From assembly GCF_032190635.1 (NCBI RefSeq), contig NZ_JAVLAS010000001.1:434001-498000 (forward strand): a DNA stretch of 64,000 bases. The letters are read 5' to 3'. Position 1 is the stretch's first letter. Each line of letters starts with the position of its first letter. Shown here one piece after another: positions 39,635 through 47,623 of the stretch. The notes beneath the pieces were generated by a model. It made no database searches. It had not been told where the DNA came from and saw nothing but the letters and a program-made list of their open reading frames with translations. Source of the stretch: Levilactobacillus zymae (GTDB taxonomy: Bacteria > Bacillota > Bacilli > Lactobacillales > Lactobacillaceae). Made by a program: the position numbers and the translations under genes.

Positions 39635-41179
39635 TTACGCATGAATGGTGAGGTTGGTGGGTGTCATTCCGGTGACGACGGGATGGGTCTGTAAATAGTC
39701 TTGAATCAGGGATGCCATGTCCTGATTGACCTCCCGGATAATCTTGCTGGGGCGAAACATCGGGTATTCGCCGCCACCGTTTCCCCGGTATTGGTTCATG
39801 GCCACTTGCAATTTTTGATCGGGACGTACGGGGGCATCGTGGTAGAGCAAGCGGACTAGGCGCTGGCCTACCGGTTGGCTGAGATCAAAGGTGTAGTCGA
39901 TGCCGCTGTAAACGTCGTAGTTGAAGAGTTGGGTTTTGGTCGGCGCCGGGCCGATTTGACCAGTAGCCGTGACCGTAAAAAAGCTGGCACATTGTTCGAG
40001 GGCGGCCCTGAGATCCACGCCGGTGATTTCCTCAACCACCAAAGTGTTGGGGTAGGCGTAACTGTTCAAGACTTGGCGCCGGGTGACGGTTGGTTGCAGG
40101 CCTAACACGTCGTCGTTAAACAGGGCCGTGGCGGCAATGTCGGTTTGTCCCGCGGCCATCTCCACCTGGTTAATGAAGGCCAGATAGGGATGGTGGTGCT
40201 GGCGCGCGGCAAAGGGATCGGTAATGGCCATACTGGCACCGGTTAGTTGACCGACTGGGTGATCAAGCCAGCGTTGCACTTGGGTCTCCAGGGACTGGGT
40301 CTGGGCGACTAACGTCGGGTCTAACGCGACGTTGGCCGTGGGTAACAGCGTGGCGGCGTGATCAACCACTTGATGCTGGGTGTCTAAGGTGAGGTCGATG
40401 AGTCCGACGGCCACCGCCTTATCCCCGGGTTGGGTGACAGGGACTTGTTGATAAATCCCCGCAATCTGCCGGTGTTGGTGTCCCGTAACCAGCGCATCGA
40501 TTCCCGGAACCTGGGAGAGTAACCGGTAACCTTCGTTTTCGTTGGTAAGTGGTTCGGTAGGGTATCCCGTGGTCAAGTCGGCTTCAAAGCCACCGTGGTA
40601 GGCGACCACCACGACATCGGCCAGCTGGTGCAATTTCGGGACCCACTCCTGGGCCGTGGCCAAGGCCGAACGGAACGTGAGACCGGTAATGTGCCGGGCA
40701 GCTTCCCAACTGGGAACGTGGGCGGTGGTTAACCCCAAAACGGCAATTTTGACGCCCTGTTTCTCGATAATCTGGTAGGGCGCATCGCTGATGGCCTGGG
40801 CCTGTGCCCCTTCGATGTTGGCGCTCAGTAACGGGTAGTGCCTTGCGGCTTGGGCGGTCCGCAGGTAGTCCAACCCGTAATTGAATTCGTGATTACCGAG
40901 AACGCCCACGTCGTAATGAGCGGCGTTGAGCAGTTGGGAAAAGAGGGGGGCTTGTTGGGGAGCTTGCGTCGCTAAGTAACTGGCTAAAGCCGAACCCTGA
41001 ATCCAGTCCCCGTTGTCGATGGTGAGGGTGATGTCGTTAGCGTCCGCCCGCTGTAATTGGCGTAAGAGCGTGGCGGCGCGCAACCACCCGTAGTCGCGCA
41101 GATCATGGCGGTGACTGTAATTGGTGGGATAGAGGTAGCCGTGGACATCGCTGGTCGAGACGATTTTGAGATGTTGCAT
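39635..41179 (-). CDS. Cytosolic 5'-nucleotidase / metallophosphoesterase (YunD/UshA-like), last gene of the phn operon
   Basis: 514 residues without a signal peptide. Metal-binding motifs of the UshA-type phosphatase domain are complete: STSDVHGYLYP, TIDNGDWIQGS, GVLGNHEFNYGLDY, VVVAYHGG and VTGHQHRQIAG; the C-terminal substrate domain follows from about 330 (KTQLFNYDVYSGIDYTFDL). Its start overlaps the stop of the second permease gene (TAATG), so it is translated with the transporter. It likely removes phosphate from a compound taken up by the transporter. A secreted relative is encoded at 53899. Confidence 0.9.
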   Translation of the reverse strand: MQHLKIVSTSDVHGYLYPTNYSHRHDLRDYGWLRAATLLRQLQRADANDITLTIDNGDWIQGSALASYLATQAPQQAPLFSQLLNAAHYDVGVLGNHEFNYGLDYLRTAQAARHYPLLSANIEGAQAQAISDAPYQIIEKQGVKIAVLGLTTAHVPSWEAARHITGLTFRSALATAQEWVPKLHQLADVVVVAYHGGFEADLTTGYPTEPLTNENEGYRLLSQVPGIDALVTGHQHRQIAGIYQQVPVTQPGDKAVAVGLIDLTLDTQHQVVDHAATLLPTANVALDPTLVAQTQSLETQVQRWLDHPVGQLTGASMAITDPFAARQHHHPYLAFINQVEMAAGQTDIAATALFNDDVLGLQPTVTRRQVLNSYAYPNTLVVEEITGVDLRAALEQCASFFTVTATGQIGPAPTKTQLFNYDVYSGIDYTFDLSQPVGQRLVRLLYHDAPVRPDQKLQVAMNQYRGNGGGEYPMFRPSKIIREVNQDMASLIQDYLQTHPVVTGMTPTNLTIHA

Positions 41180-41991
41180 TAAACCAACTTCTTTCGTAGT
41201 TGTTCCGATAACGAATCGATGAGCAGCACCATTAACACGATGCCTAAGAGAATGATCCCGACGCGGGGCCAGTTACGCGTCTGAATGGCGAAAATCATGG
41301 GGGCCCCAATCCCGCCGGCACCGACCATCCCTAAGATCGACGCGGAACGCACCGTAATTTCGAAACAGTAAAGGGTGTATGAAATAAACTCGGGCATAAT
41401 CGTGGGAATCGTTGCTAACATAAAGATTTCGGGACGCGTACCGCCGACACTTAAAATGGCCTCTTCCGCGCCCCGGTCCATGTTCTCTAGCGACTCACTA
41501 AATAGCTTGCCTAACATCCCAACCGAATGGATGCTGACGGCTAAAACCCCCGCGTAGGAGCCGGGACCTACGGCTTTGATAAACATGATGGCCAGGACGA
41601 TTTCGGGAAATGTCCGGATCAACGTCAACACGACTTTCCCACTACCGGACCGAAGATGGTAGTGTTCTTGGGTCGTGCGTGCCGCCCAGAAGGCAAACGG
41701 CACGCTGATAAAGGCCGAGACGAAGGTGCCTAAAAAGGCAATTGCCAGGGTCTGCAAGATTAATGAGGACAGGTCTTCGCCACTGCCGTTATAGACGTAG
41801 GCCCAATCGGGATGCAATAAGCCATTAATGATGGAACGAGAGACGTCGGCCGCGGAGTCTTTGATGCCCGCGAATTGCAGGCCCCCCACGGCCCAGCTAT
41901 AGACGCCGGCTACCAAGATGAGCCAGACGAGCCATTGCCAGCGCCGCCAAAAGGGATGGGGGACGAGTTGCTTCGATAATGTCGTTTGCAT
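41179..41991 (-). CDS. phnE: Phosphonate-type ABC transporter permease 2
   Basis: 270 residues, six hydrophobic helices. Permease signature region VRSASILGMVGAGGIGAPMIFAI with the EAA-type loop (E-x-A-x-x-x-x-G-A-x-x-x-E) at ESLENMDRGAEEAILSVGGT. The start overlaps the stop of the preceding permease gene (TAATG). It pairs with the product of 41991-42785 to form the membrane channel. Confidence 0.93.
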   Translation of the reverse strand: MQTTLSKQLVPHPFWRRWQWLVWLILVAGVYSWAVGGLQFAGIKDSAADVSRSIINGLLHPDWAYVYNGSGEDLSSLILQTLAIAFLGTFVSAFISVPFAFWAARTTQEHYHLRSGSGKVVLTLIRTFPEIVLAIMFIKAVGPGSYAGVLAVSIHSVGMLGKLFSESLENMDRGAEEAILSVGGTRPEIFMLATIPTIMPEFISYTLYCFEITVRSASILGMVGAGGIGAPMIFAIQTRNWPRVGIILLGIVLMVLLIDSLSEQLRKKLV

Positions 41992-42785
41992 TAGAGTAGG
42001 ACCCTCCTTAGGTGATTACTGATCCCATCGATGAGTAGGACGACGACTAACATGGCCAACACGATAATGGCAGTGTTGTCATAATTTAGTTCGCCCAGTG
42101 AGCGTTGTAGAAAGACCCCGATTCCCCCGGCCCCTAGGTACCCCAGGACGGTTGAAGCCCGGACGTTGATTTCGAGGGTGTAGAGGAAGTAACTGACGAA
42201 CTGGTTGAGAATCTGGGGTAAGACGGCGTACCAAATGATGGTAATCTTGCTAGCTCCCACCGATTTCATGGCCTCTAAGGGTCCCATGTCGATGGTTTCG
42301 ATGACTTCGTAAAACAGCTTGGACACCACCCCAAAGGAGAAAATGCTCAAAGTAATGACCCCGGCGGTGGAGCCAATCCCGAAGATAGCCACCAGCATGG
42401 CGGCTAAGAGCAGGTCGGGTAAGGTTCTCACTAGGTCCAAGAAGAAACGAATTAAATTGTGTAAAAGCGCGTTCGTAACCAGGTTACTGGCCGCCAGCAG
42501 GGAGAAGGGGACGGCTAAAAGGGTCCCAATAGTTGTTCCGAGGATGGCCATCTGAATGGTTTCGTAAAGGGGCTGCAGAATCAAATGCAGGTAGCCCCAG
42601 TTAGGATGAGACATCTGTAATAGGAGTGAGAGGAACTGGTCGAAATTACTTAGAAACATTCCGGGGTCAACGTTGGTCATGTTGGCGGACACGATTAATA
42701 ACACAAATAGTAAGCCCGTCCACCCGATGGCGGCGACGTGGTATCGTTGCCACCAAGTGCGGTGGGGCATCTCAGAATCGGACAT
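41991..42785 (-). CDS. phnE: Phosphonate-type ABC transporter permease 1
   Basis: 264 residues, six helices; VRASTVLGYLGAGGIGVFLQ and EVIETIDMGPLEAMKSVGAS give the permease signature and EAA loop. Start ATG follows TAGGAGGTTATC nine bases after phnC. Second half of a heterodimeric permease. Confidence 0.93.
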   Translation of the reverse strand: MSDSEMPHRTWWQRYHVAAIGWTGLLFVLLIVSANMTNVDPGMFLSNFDQFLSLLLQMSHPNWGYLHLILQPLYETIQMAILGTTIGTLLAVPFSLLAASNLVTNALLHNLIRFFLDLVRTLPDLLLAAMLVAIFGIGSTAGVITLSIFSFGVVSKLFYEVIETIDMGPLEAMKSVGASKITIIWYAVLPQILNQFVSYFLYTLEINVRASTVLGYLGAGGIGVFLQRSLGELNYDNTAIIVLAMLVVVLLIDGISNHLRRVLL

Positions 42786-42794
42786 GATAACCTC

Positions 42795-43553
42795 CTAGTT
42801 GGTTTGGTAAATCTGGTTGAGCGCTGTTGGCGTCACGCGACTAATGGGTTCATCGTAAACGAGTTGACCGGCGCGTAACCCGATAATCCGATCGGCGTAT
42901 TTCTGGGCCAGAGCGACCGAATGTAGATTTACGATAACCGTGATGCCATCCTCACGGTTCAATTGTTGTAAGGTGTCCATCACGTCTTGGGTCGTCCGGG
43001 GATCCAGCGAGGCCACCGGTTCATCGGCCAGGATAATCTTGGGGTCCTGCATTAAGGTCCGGGCAATGGCGACTCGCTGTTGTTGTCCACCAGAGAGTTG
43101 GTCGGCCCGGGCGTAAAGCTTTTGGGTCAGGCTCACCCGTTTCAGGGCTTGAATGGCGCGTTGTTTGTCCGGCGTGCTGAATAAACCGAGGATGCACCGC
43201 CAAGTGGGATAGACGCCTGCCAGACCAGAGAGCACGTTTTTTTCCACGCTCGACCGGTTCACCAGGTTAAAGTTTTGGAAAATCATGCCGATGTGACAGC
43301 GTAATTGGCGTAGAGCTTTTCCTTTGTAGGCCTGGATGGGTTCTTGGTCGATCTTAATTTCACCGGACGAAATTTCGTGCATCCGGTTGATTGTCCGCAG
43401 CAGGGTGCTCTTACCCGCGCCAGATAACCCCACGACGACTAAAAATTGACCACGAGGAATCTCGAACGTGATGTCTTTGAGACCCACGGTACCGTCCTCG
43501 TAAACTTTATTAACGTTGCGAAATGAAATGATGGGATCGGTAGTTGCTTCCAT
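42795..43553 (-). CDS. phnC: Phosphonate-type ABC transporter ATP-binding protein
   Basis: 252 residues. Walker [29 protein letters not shown], signature [14 protein letters not shown] and Walker [12 protein letters not shown] are plain; the [20 protein letters not shown]-loop is typical of PhnC. Lies in phnDCEE-nucleotidase order. A hairpin between phnD and phnC probably lowers expression of phnC and the genes after it relative to the binding protein. Confidence 0.95.
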   Translation of the reverse strand: MEATTDPIISFRNVNKVYEDGTVGLKDITFEIPRGQFLVVVGLSGAGKSTLLRTINRMHEISSGEIKIDQEPIQAYKGKALRQLRCHIGMIFQNFNLVNRSSVEKNVLSGLAGVYPTWRCILGLFSTPDKQRAIQALKRVSLTQKLYARADQLSGGQQQRVAIARTLMQDPKIILADEPVASLDPRTTQDVMDTLQQLNREDGITVIVNLHSVALAQKYADRIIGLRAGQLVYDEPISRVTPTALNQIYQTN

Positions 43554-43589
43554 AAGTTATTTTCTCCTTTAAAAGGTGGCTCCTCGTAA

Positions 43590-43633
43590 AAAAGTAGCCA
43601 AGGAACGGAACTCAGCCTTCGCTACTTTTTTAT
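43590..43633 (-). terminator. Intercistronic hairpin between phnD and phnC
   Basis: AAAAAAGTAGC and GCTACTTTTTT form the arms with an inner AAGG / CCTT pairing. On the minus strand a T6 run follows. As it lies inside the operon it would act as a partial terminator or 3' stabiliser that gives more binding protein than ATPase and permease. Confidence 0.7.
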
Positions 43634-43642
43634 GCGTAAACG

Positions 43643-44599
43643 CTACTTGTTTAAAGCGGCGACTTTCTTGTTGTAATCCCGGGCACCGTCGAAGTTACTG
43701 TCTTTCGAATCAGCGTAACCTTCGTGGGTGTACATGGTTGAGATGATGGCGTGACCTTCCTTGGACTTGGCGATGGTCTTAAAGGCCGTAGCAATCTTTT
43801 TTTGCCATTTGGCACTCATGTCTCCCCGTACCGTAATGGTATCGTTAGGAATCTTACCCTTAGTGGTGTAAATTGGGACCACCTTTTGCATGATATCCTT
43901 CTCGTCTTTCTTCACGATGTTGCGGGCACCTTGGAAGACAAAGGCGGCGTCGGTATCCTTGTTGTAAACGGATAAGACCCCTTGGTCGTGGCCCTTAACT
44001 TGGATGGTCTTAATGCCATCTTTGTTCACGTTGATGCCGTGTTCCATCAGCTCGACGGCCGGGTAGATCCAACCCGCCGTGGAAATGGTGTCTTGGACGG
44101 CGATCTTCTTACCTTTCAGGTCTTGGATGGATTTGATGCCGCTATCCTTGCGGACCAAAATTTGGGCGCGGAAGAAATCGACTAACTGGTGGGTGAATTG
44201 GTCGTTGGGTTCCTTTAACCCGTAACGCTGCGCTTGCAGAATGACCTTAGAATGGTATTCCTTGTGCGCTAAAATGTAAGCTGCAGGCGGCAGAAAACCA
44301 ACGTCGATGCGCTTAGCGCCCAGGGCCTCCACGATGGTGTTACCATCGGTGGACACGTTAACCTTGACCGGGATGCCTAACTGCTTTTGCAGCAATCCGG
44401 CTAACGGCTTAGCTTTGGCTTCAATCGTTCCCGCGTTGGTGGACGGGACAAATTGCACCGTGAGTTGTTTAGGGGCGTACCCGGCAGAACTGGAAGAACT
44501 GGTTGAACTCGTCGCTTTACCACACCCGATTAGGGTTAGGGGTAAGGCGAGTAGCGCGAGTCCCAGGACTAGGCGCTTGGCCGTACCTTGAAAATGCAT
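43643..44599 (-). CDS. phnD: Phosphonate-type ABC transporter substrate-binding lipoprotein
   Basis: 318 residues from the ATG at 44599, eight bases after GAGGAG. Lipobox LTLIGC with lipidated Cys26; Ser-rich linker; then the periplasmic-binding fold with PhnD motifs (LTVQFVPSTNAGTIEAKAKP, VGFLPPAAYILAH, IKSIQDLKGKKIAVQDTIST). PhnD proteins bind phosphonates, phosphite or, in some lineages, other phosphorylated small molecules. First gene of the operon. Confidence 0.94.
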   Translation of the reverse strand: MHFQGTAKRLVLGLALLALPLTLIGCGKATSSTSSSSSAGYAPKQLTVQFVPSTNAGTIEAKAKPLAGLLQKQLGIPVKVNVSTDGNTIVEALGAKRIDVGFLPPAAYILAHKEYHSKVILQAQRYGLKEPNDQFTHQLVDFFRAQILVRKDSGIKSIQDLKGKKIAVQDTISTAGWIYPAVELMEHGINVNKDGIKTIQVKGHDQGVLSVYNKDTDAAFVFQGARNIVKKDEKDIMQKVVPIYTTKGKIPNDTITVRGDMSAKWQKKIATAFKTIAKSKEGHAIISTMYTHEGYADSKDSNFDGARDYNKKVAALNK

Positions 44600-44648
44600 A
44601 ACATTCACTCCTCAGAATATGTAATGTGATGAAACTTGATTCTCGTTC

Positions 44649-44676
44649 ATTCTAGCAAAAAGACGAACTTTTACAA
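44649..44676 (-). promoter_or_regulatory. Promoter of the phn operon
   Basis: On the minus strand: -35 TTGTAA (44676-44671), 16-bp spacer, -10 TAGAAT (44654-44649). No Pho box was recognised. Confidence 0.65.
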
Positions 44677-44796
44677 TGATTAAAACTTATAAATTTCGGT
44701 ATTTATTTAATTATAATTAGTTAATTTCCGATATAGACATATGTAAAACGTAAAACCGAACTTAAAAACAATCGCTTGCAAAACATAATTAATAAT

Positions 44797-44833
44797 CAAA
44801 AAGCGTGTCAGTCCGTGAAGACTAGACACGCTG
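44797..44833 (-). terminator. Terminator of the degenerate SDR gene
   Basis: AGCGTGTC / GACACGCT stem with a 13-base loop; on the minus strand it ends in TTTTTG. Confidence 0.75.
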
Positions 44834-44837
44834 CGGG

Positions 44838-45494
44838 TTAATCCGTGGGAATCACAAAGGCACTTCCCGTTGGACTCATTGGATGGTTGGTGGCCAGGTA
44901 ACGAATGGTTTGCTGTAAAGGTTTGGTCCGGGCAATCGTGGAATCTTGGGTTGCGGAGCGCGGACTCAGATGGGCTTGAATCGTGTTGATGCGAACGTCG
45001 TTGCCGGCGAGATCGCGCGCAAGGGTCTGCGTCCAATTATGCAGTAAGGTAACGAGCTGCTGGTTTGGCGCGGTTGGCTGGGCCGTTAACACGTTGACAA
45101 TGCTACCGTGATATTGGTGACGCATGATGGCTGCCGCCGCGGTAGATCCCCAGATGACGCGCTGCTGGGTTCGTTCGAAGTAGGCGAGATACTCGGCCGA
45201 GCGGTGGTGCCAATCTTGCGGTTGATCGGTAACGTTGGGAATGTTAATGAGGACGTCGAGGTGGCCATACGTTGCCATAATCTGGCGGATAACGCGCCGC
45301 CAATCGGCTTGGCGGGTCACATCGAGCTCAAGGTAATGAACGTTTTCGCCTAACGCCTGGGCAATGGCGGGGCCCCGACTGACTTCTAGATCGGCAATGA
45401 TCACCGTGGCGCCCTGAGCACAAAAGTCGGCGGCACACACGCTCCCTATTCCGCGAGTGCCGTTGGTAATTAAAATAACGGGTTGATGCTGCAT
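44838..45494 (-). CDS. SDR-like protein lacking the catalytic Tyr-Lys pair
   Basis: 218 residues. The N-terminal cofactor loop is kept (VILITNGTRGIGSVCAADF, and LELDVTRQADW), but the NNAG segment reads LINIPNVTD and no Tyr-x-x-x-Lys is found where expected (the stretch after VNVLTAQPTAP has none). About 30 residues shorter than classical SDRs. It may bind NAD(P) without catalysis, have changed function or be decaying. Start ATG follows GGAGGAATTTACG. Divergent from the MerR gene that has been interrupted by a TnpB element; such MerR genes often sit beside the oxidoreductase gene they control. Confidence 0.75.
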   Translation of the reverse strand: MQHQPVILITNGTRGIGSVCAADFCAQGATVIIADLEVSRGPAIAQALGENVHYLELDVTRQADWRRVIRQIMATYGHLDVLINIPNVTDQPQDWHHRSAEYLAYFERTQQRVIWGSTAAAAIMRHQYHGSIVNVLTAQPTAPNQQLVTLLHNWTQTLARDLAGNDVRINTIQAHLSPRSATQDSTIARTKPLQQTIRYLATNHPMSPTGSAFVIPTD

Positions 45495-45669
45495 CGTAAA
45501 TTCCTCCCCCCAGAAATCGGTGCTTTAATAAGTCTAGTTTAGCGGGACCGGTTCACCATCACAAAAGATGTTACTTCGGCAGAGTTAGTTAATTAATGTT
45601 ATGATAGATAAACTATTTAAGTCATAAAGGAGAGGTGGCACATGGTCTATTGATATTTGGGCGAGAAGA

Positions 45670-45689
45670 CACGTTCTTTTAAGGACGTG
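45670..45689 (+). repeat. Left-end subterminal hairpin of the TnpB element
   Basis: CACGTTCTTTTAAGGACGTG folds as a 7-bp imperfect stem (one T-G pair). It starts 20 bases inside the left end, where TnpA-type recognition hairpins lie. Confidence 0.65.
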
Positions 45690-45811
45690 ATGAATCACCT
45701 TAACCTTTTCGTGTATTTGTAAACCGTATTACTAGTAAAGCGGCTGTATACTGACATTGGAATAGTTACTTGAACAACTCTGAGATAGGTTCCACGAAAG
45801 GTGGTGATCCG

Positions 45812-46978
45812 ATGCTGAAAGGCATCAAGCTTCGTTTGTACCCGACTCGAACTCAAGAAGGCCAGCTATGGCAATTGTTTGGCAATAATCGCTTTGTCTG
45901 GAATCAAATGTTAGCGATGGCCAAGGCCCGGTATAAAAACAACCCGGGTAGTCGATTCATCAACGAATATGGTATGAATAACTTACTTAAAGCGCTTAAA
46001 ATAGAATACCCCTTTCTTAAATTGAGTGATTCGACAAGCTTGCAAGTAGTGAACCATCATTTGGCGCAAGCCTTTTCAATGTTGTTCAAGCATCGCGGTG
46101 GTCAACCACATTTTAAATCGCGCCGGTCATCTAAACAAGCTTACACCGGTCGTTTTCCTGCCAGTGCACAGCTAGTGGTGGCTAAACGTCGCGTCAAATT
46201 ACCGAAACTTGGTAGTATCAAGACTAGTAAAACGGGTCAGCTGGTTGATGGTCAAATTAAGCGCTACACCGTCAGTCACGACGCTACGGGACGTTACTAT
46301 TTGAGTTTACAAGTTGAATTTCCGGAGCCTAAGCCACTTCCTAAAACCGGTGCCCAAATAGGTATTGACCTAGGTGTAGCTGACTTAGCGATTACCTCTA
46401 ACGGTCGAAAATATCCTAAATTCCAGGCGCCCTGGGAGGAACAACAAGGAATTACGTGGCAACGAAAGTTTGACCGTCGTAAACATCAAGCCAAGGTTAA
46501 CGTGGCTCAGTGGAACCATGATAAAAATCACTTGATTAAGTTGGAACTCAACGACTACCAGAATTGGCAGCGAGCTAAACAAATCAAGGCGCGCTACCAG
46601 CGTAAACTCGCTAATCGACGCAAAGACTACTTGAGCAAGCTGACAACCCAGTTGGTCAAAGTCTACGATGTGATCGTGATTGAGGATTTAAAAATCAAGA
46701 ATCTAATGCACAATCATCACCTGGCCAAGTCAATTGCCAATGCCAGTTGGTACCAGTTTCGAACCATGCTAGATTATAAGTGTAAGTGGTACGGCAAAAA
46801 ACTCATTGTGGTGAACCCCAACTATACTAGTCAGCAATGTTCTAGCTGTGGGTTTCAAAGTGGTCAGAAACCGCTTGAGATTCGCGAATGGATTTGTCCC
46901 CACTGTGGGACGCATCATGATCGTGATATTAATGCAGCCGTTAATATCCTACATAGAGGACTAAAAACGGTCCAATAA
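45812..46978 (+). CDS. tnpB: RNA-guided nuclease TnpB (OrfB family)
   Basis: 388 residues from the ATG at 45812 (ribosome site AAAGGTGGTG). N-terminal helix-rich domain (LKGIKLRLYPTRTQEGQLWQ, NNRFVWNQMLAMAKARY); RuvC-like nuclease motifs with Asp in IGIDLGVADLAITSNG, Glu in VIVIEDLKIKNLM and Asp in HHDRDINAAVNIL; a zinc finger with CSSCGFQSG and CPHCG between the last two. All three acidic residues and four Cys are kept, so the nuclease should be active. TnpB cuts DNA guided by an RNA from the element's right end and helps keep the element at its site. Confidence 0.95.
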   Translation: MLKGIKLRLYPTRTQEGQLWQLFGNNRFVWNQMLAMAKARYKNNPGSRFINEYGMNNLLKALKIEYPFLKLSDSTSLQVVNHHLAQAFSMLFKHRGGQPHFKSRRSSKQAYTGRFPASAQLVVAKRRVKLPKLGSIKTSKTGQLVDGQIKRYTVSHDATGRYYLSLQVEFPEPKPLPKTGAQIGIDLGVADLAITSNGRKYPKFQAPWEEQQGITWQRKFDRRKHQAKVNVAQWNHDKNHLIKLELNDYQNWQRAKQIKARYQRKLANRRKDYLSKLTTQLVKVYDVIVIEDLKIKNLMHNHHLAKSIANASWYQFRTMLDYKCKWYGKKLIVVNPNYTSQQCSSCGFQSGQKPLEIREWICPHCGTHHDRDINAAVNILHRGLKTVQ

Positions 46979-47112
46979 GAACCATGAGGCTAGGGACTTG
47001 CCTTGGTAAGAGAATTGAGTTCTGTGAGTTAGGTACTCGGAATACCGACATAACAGCCCAAACACTCCTCAATGTTCCCAGAAGCTCGGTCGTTTACGGC
47101 CGGGTAGTTCAC
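46979..47112 (+). ncRNA. Predicted omega RNA (TnpB guide scaffold) at the right end of the element
   Basis: The 134 bp from the tnpB stop to the right boundary have the position of the omega RNA of IS605-type elements, which usually also covers the end of tnpB. The terminal part carries a hairpin (CGGTC / GGCCG, 47087-47102). The guide would be the flanking bases from 47113, TTAATTGGACAGGTTGCGGA, that is, the interrupted merR gene itself. Length of the RNA is not determinable here. Confidence 0.55.
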
Positions 47113-47570
47113 TTAATTGGACAGGTTGCGGAGAAGACGGGACTGAGTTGTTACACGTTGCGGTATTATGATCGCGAAGGGTTAATGCCGTTTGTCCACC
47201 GCAATGCGGCGGGACGCCGGGAGTTTTCCGAAGGTGATCTGGACCTCGTCGATTTGATCACGTGTTTGAAGGGCACGGGGATGGCGCTAAAAGAGATCCG
47301 GCACTTCGTTGAACTATCGATGGAAGGTGACGCTTCGTTAGCCGAACGGCTGCAGGTCTACCGCCAACAACGAGCCAGCGTCGATCGCCAGATTGCCCAG
47401 TTACAGGCGTACCGCCCAAAAGTTAAATTACAAGGTGCGGTACTTTGAGGCCGCGTGTGAGGCCGGAACGGAAGCGGCCGTTACGGGCGTTTGTGACCTT
47501 CCCGAAACCGTAAAAATCAATGGTGAGTTGCGCGTCAAACCCGCCCATCAGCAATCCGCCAGTTAAATGG

Positions 47571-47606
47571 AAAAAGGAGCTGCTTAAAACGCAGCTCCTT
47601 TTTATT
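47571..47606. terminator. Bidirectional terminator between the merR pseudogene and deoR
   Basis: AAAAAGGAGCTGC / GCAGCTCCTTTTT with a seven-base loop. Confidence 0.9.
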
Positions 47607-47623
47607 ATTAATAATACTATCAA

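Larger units (their letters stand above)
45651..47112 (+). mobile_element. TnpB-only IS200/IS605-type element inserted in a merR gene
   Basis: 1462 bp between the split codons of the MerR gene, so the boundaries are set by restoring that gene (one-base ambiguity, shared T). There is no target duplication or inverted repeat, as expected for this family. Subterminal hairpins are present at both ends: CACGTTC...GGACGTG at 45670-45689 and CGGTC / GGCCG at 47087-47102. It carries tnpB but no tnpA, so it needs a transposase from elsewhere. The left flank reads ATGGTCTAT. Confidence 0.85.
45642..47566 (+). pseudogene. MerR-family regulator gene, interrupted at codon 3 by a TnpB element and frameshifted
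   Basis: Start fragment: ribosome site AAAGGAGAGG, then ATG GTC TAT at 45642-45650. The continuation begins at 47113 with TTA ATT GGA CAG and codes LIGQVAEKTGLSCYTLRYYDREGLMPF-like MerR sequence (helix-turn-helix and wing), then the coiled-coil dimer helix. Near 47415 the frame shifts by one base: the in-frame reading ends at 47448 (PKVKLQGAVL), while the other frame carries on in clear MerR fashion as KLNYKVRYFEAACEAGTEAA up to TAA at 47566. Joined, it would be a protein of about 150 residues of the aldehyde/electrophile-responsive MerR group (AdhR/NmlR-like, inference). A fused reading frame beginning in the element (46984) could yield a truncated protein. Confidence 0.85.
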
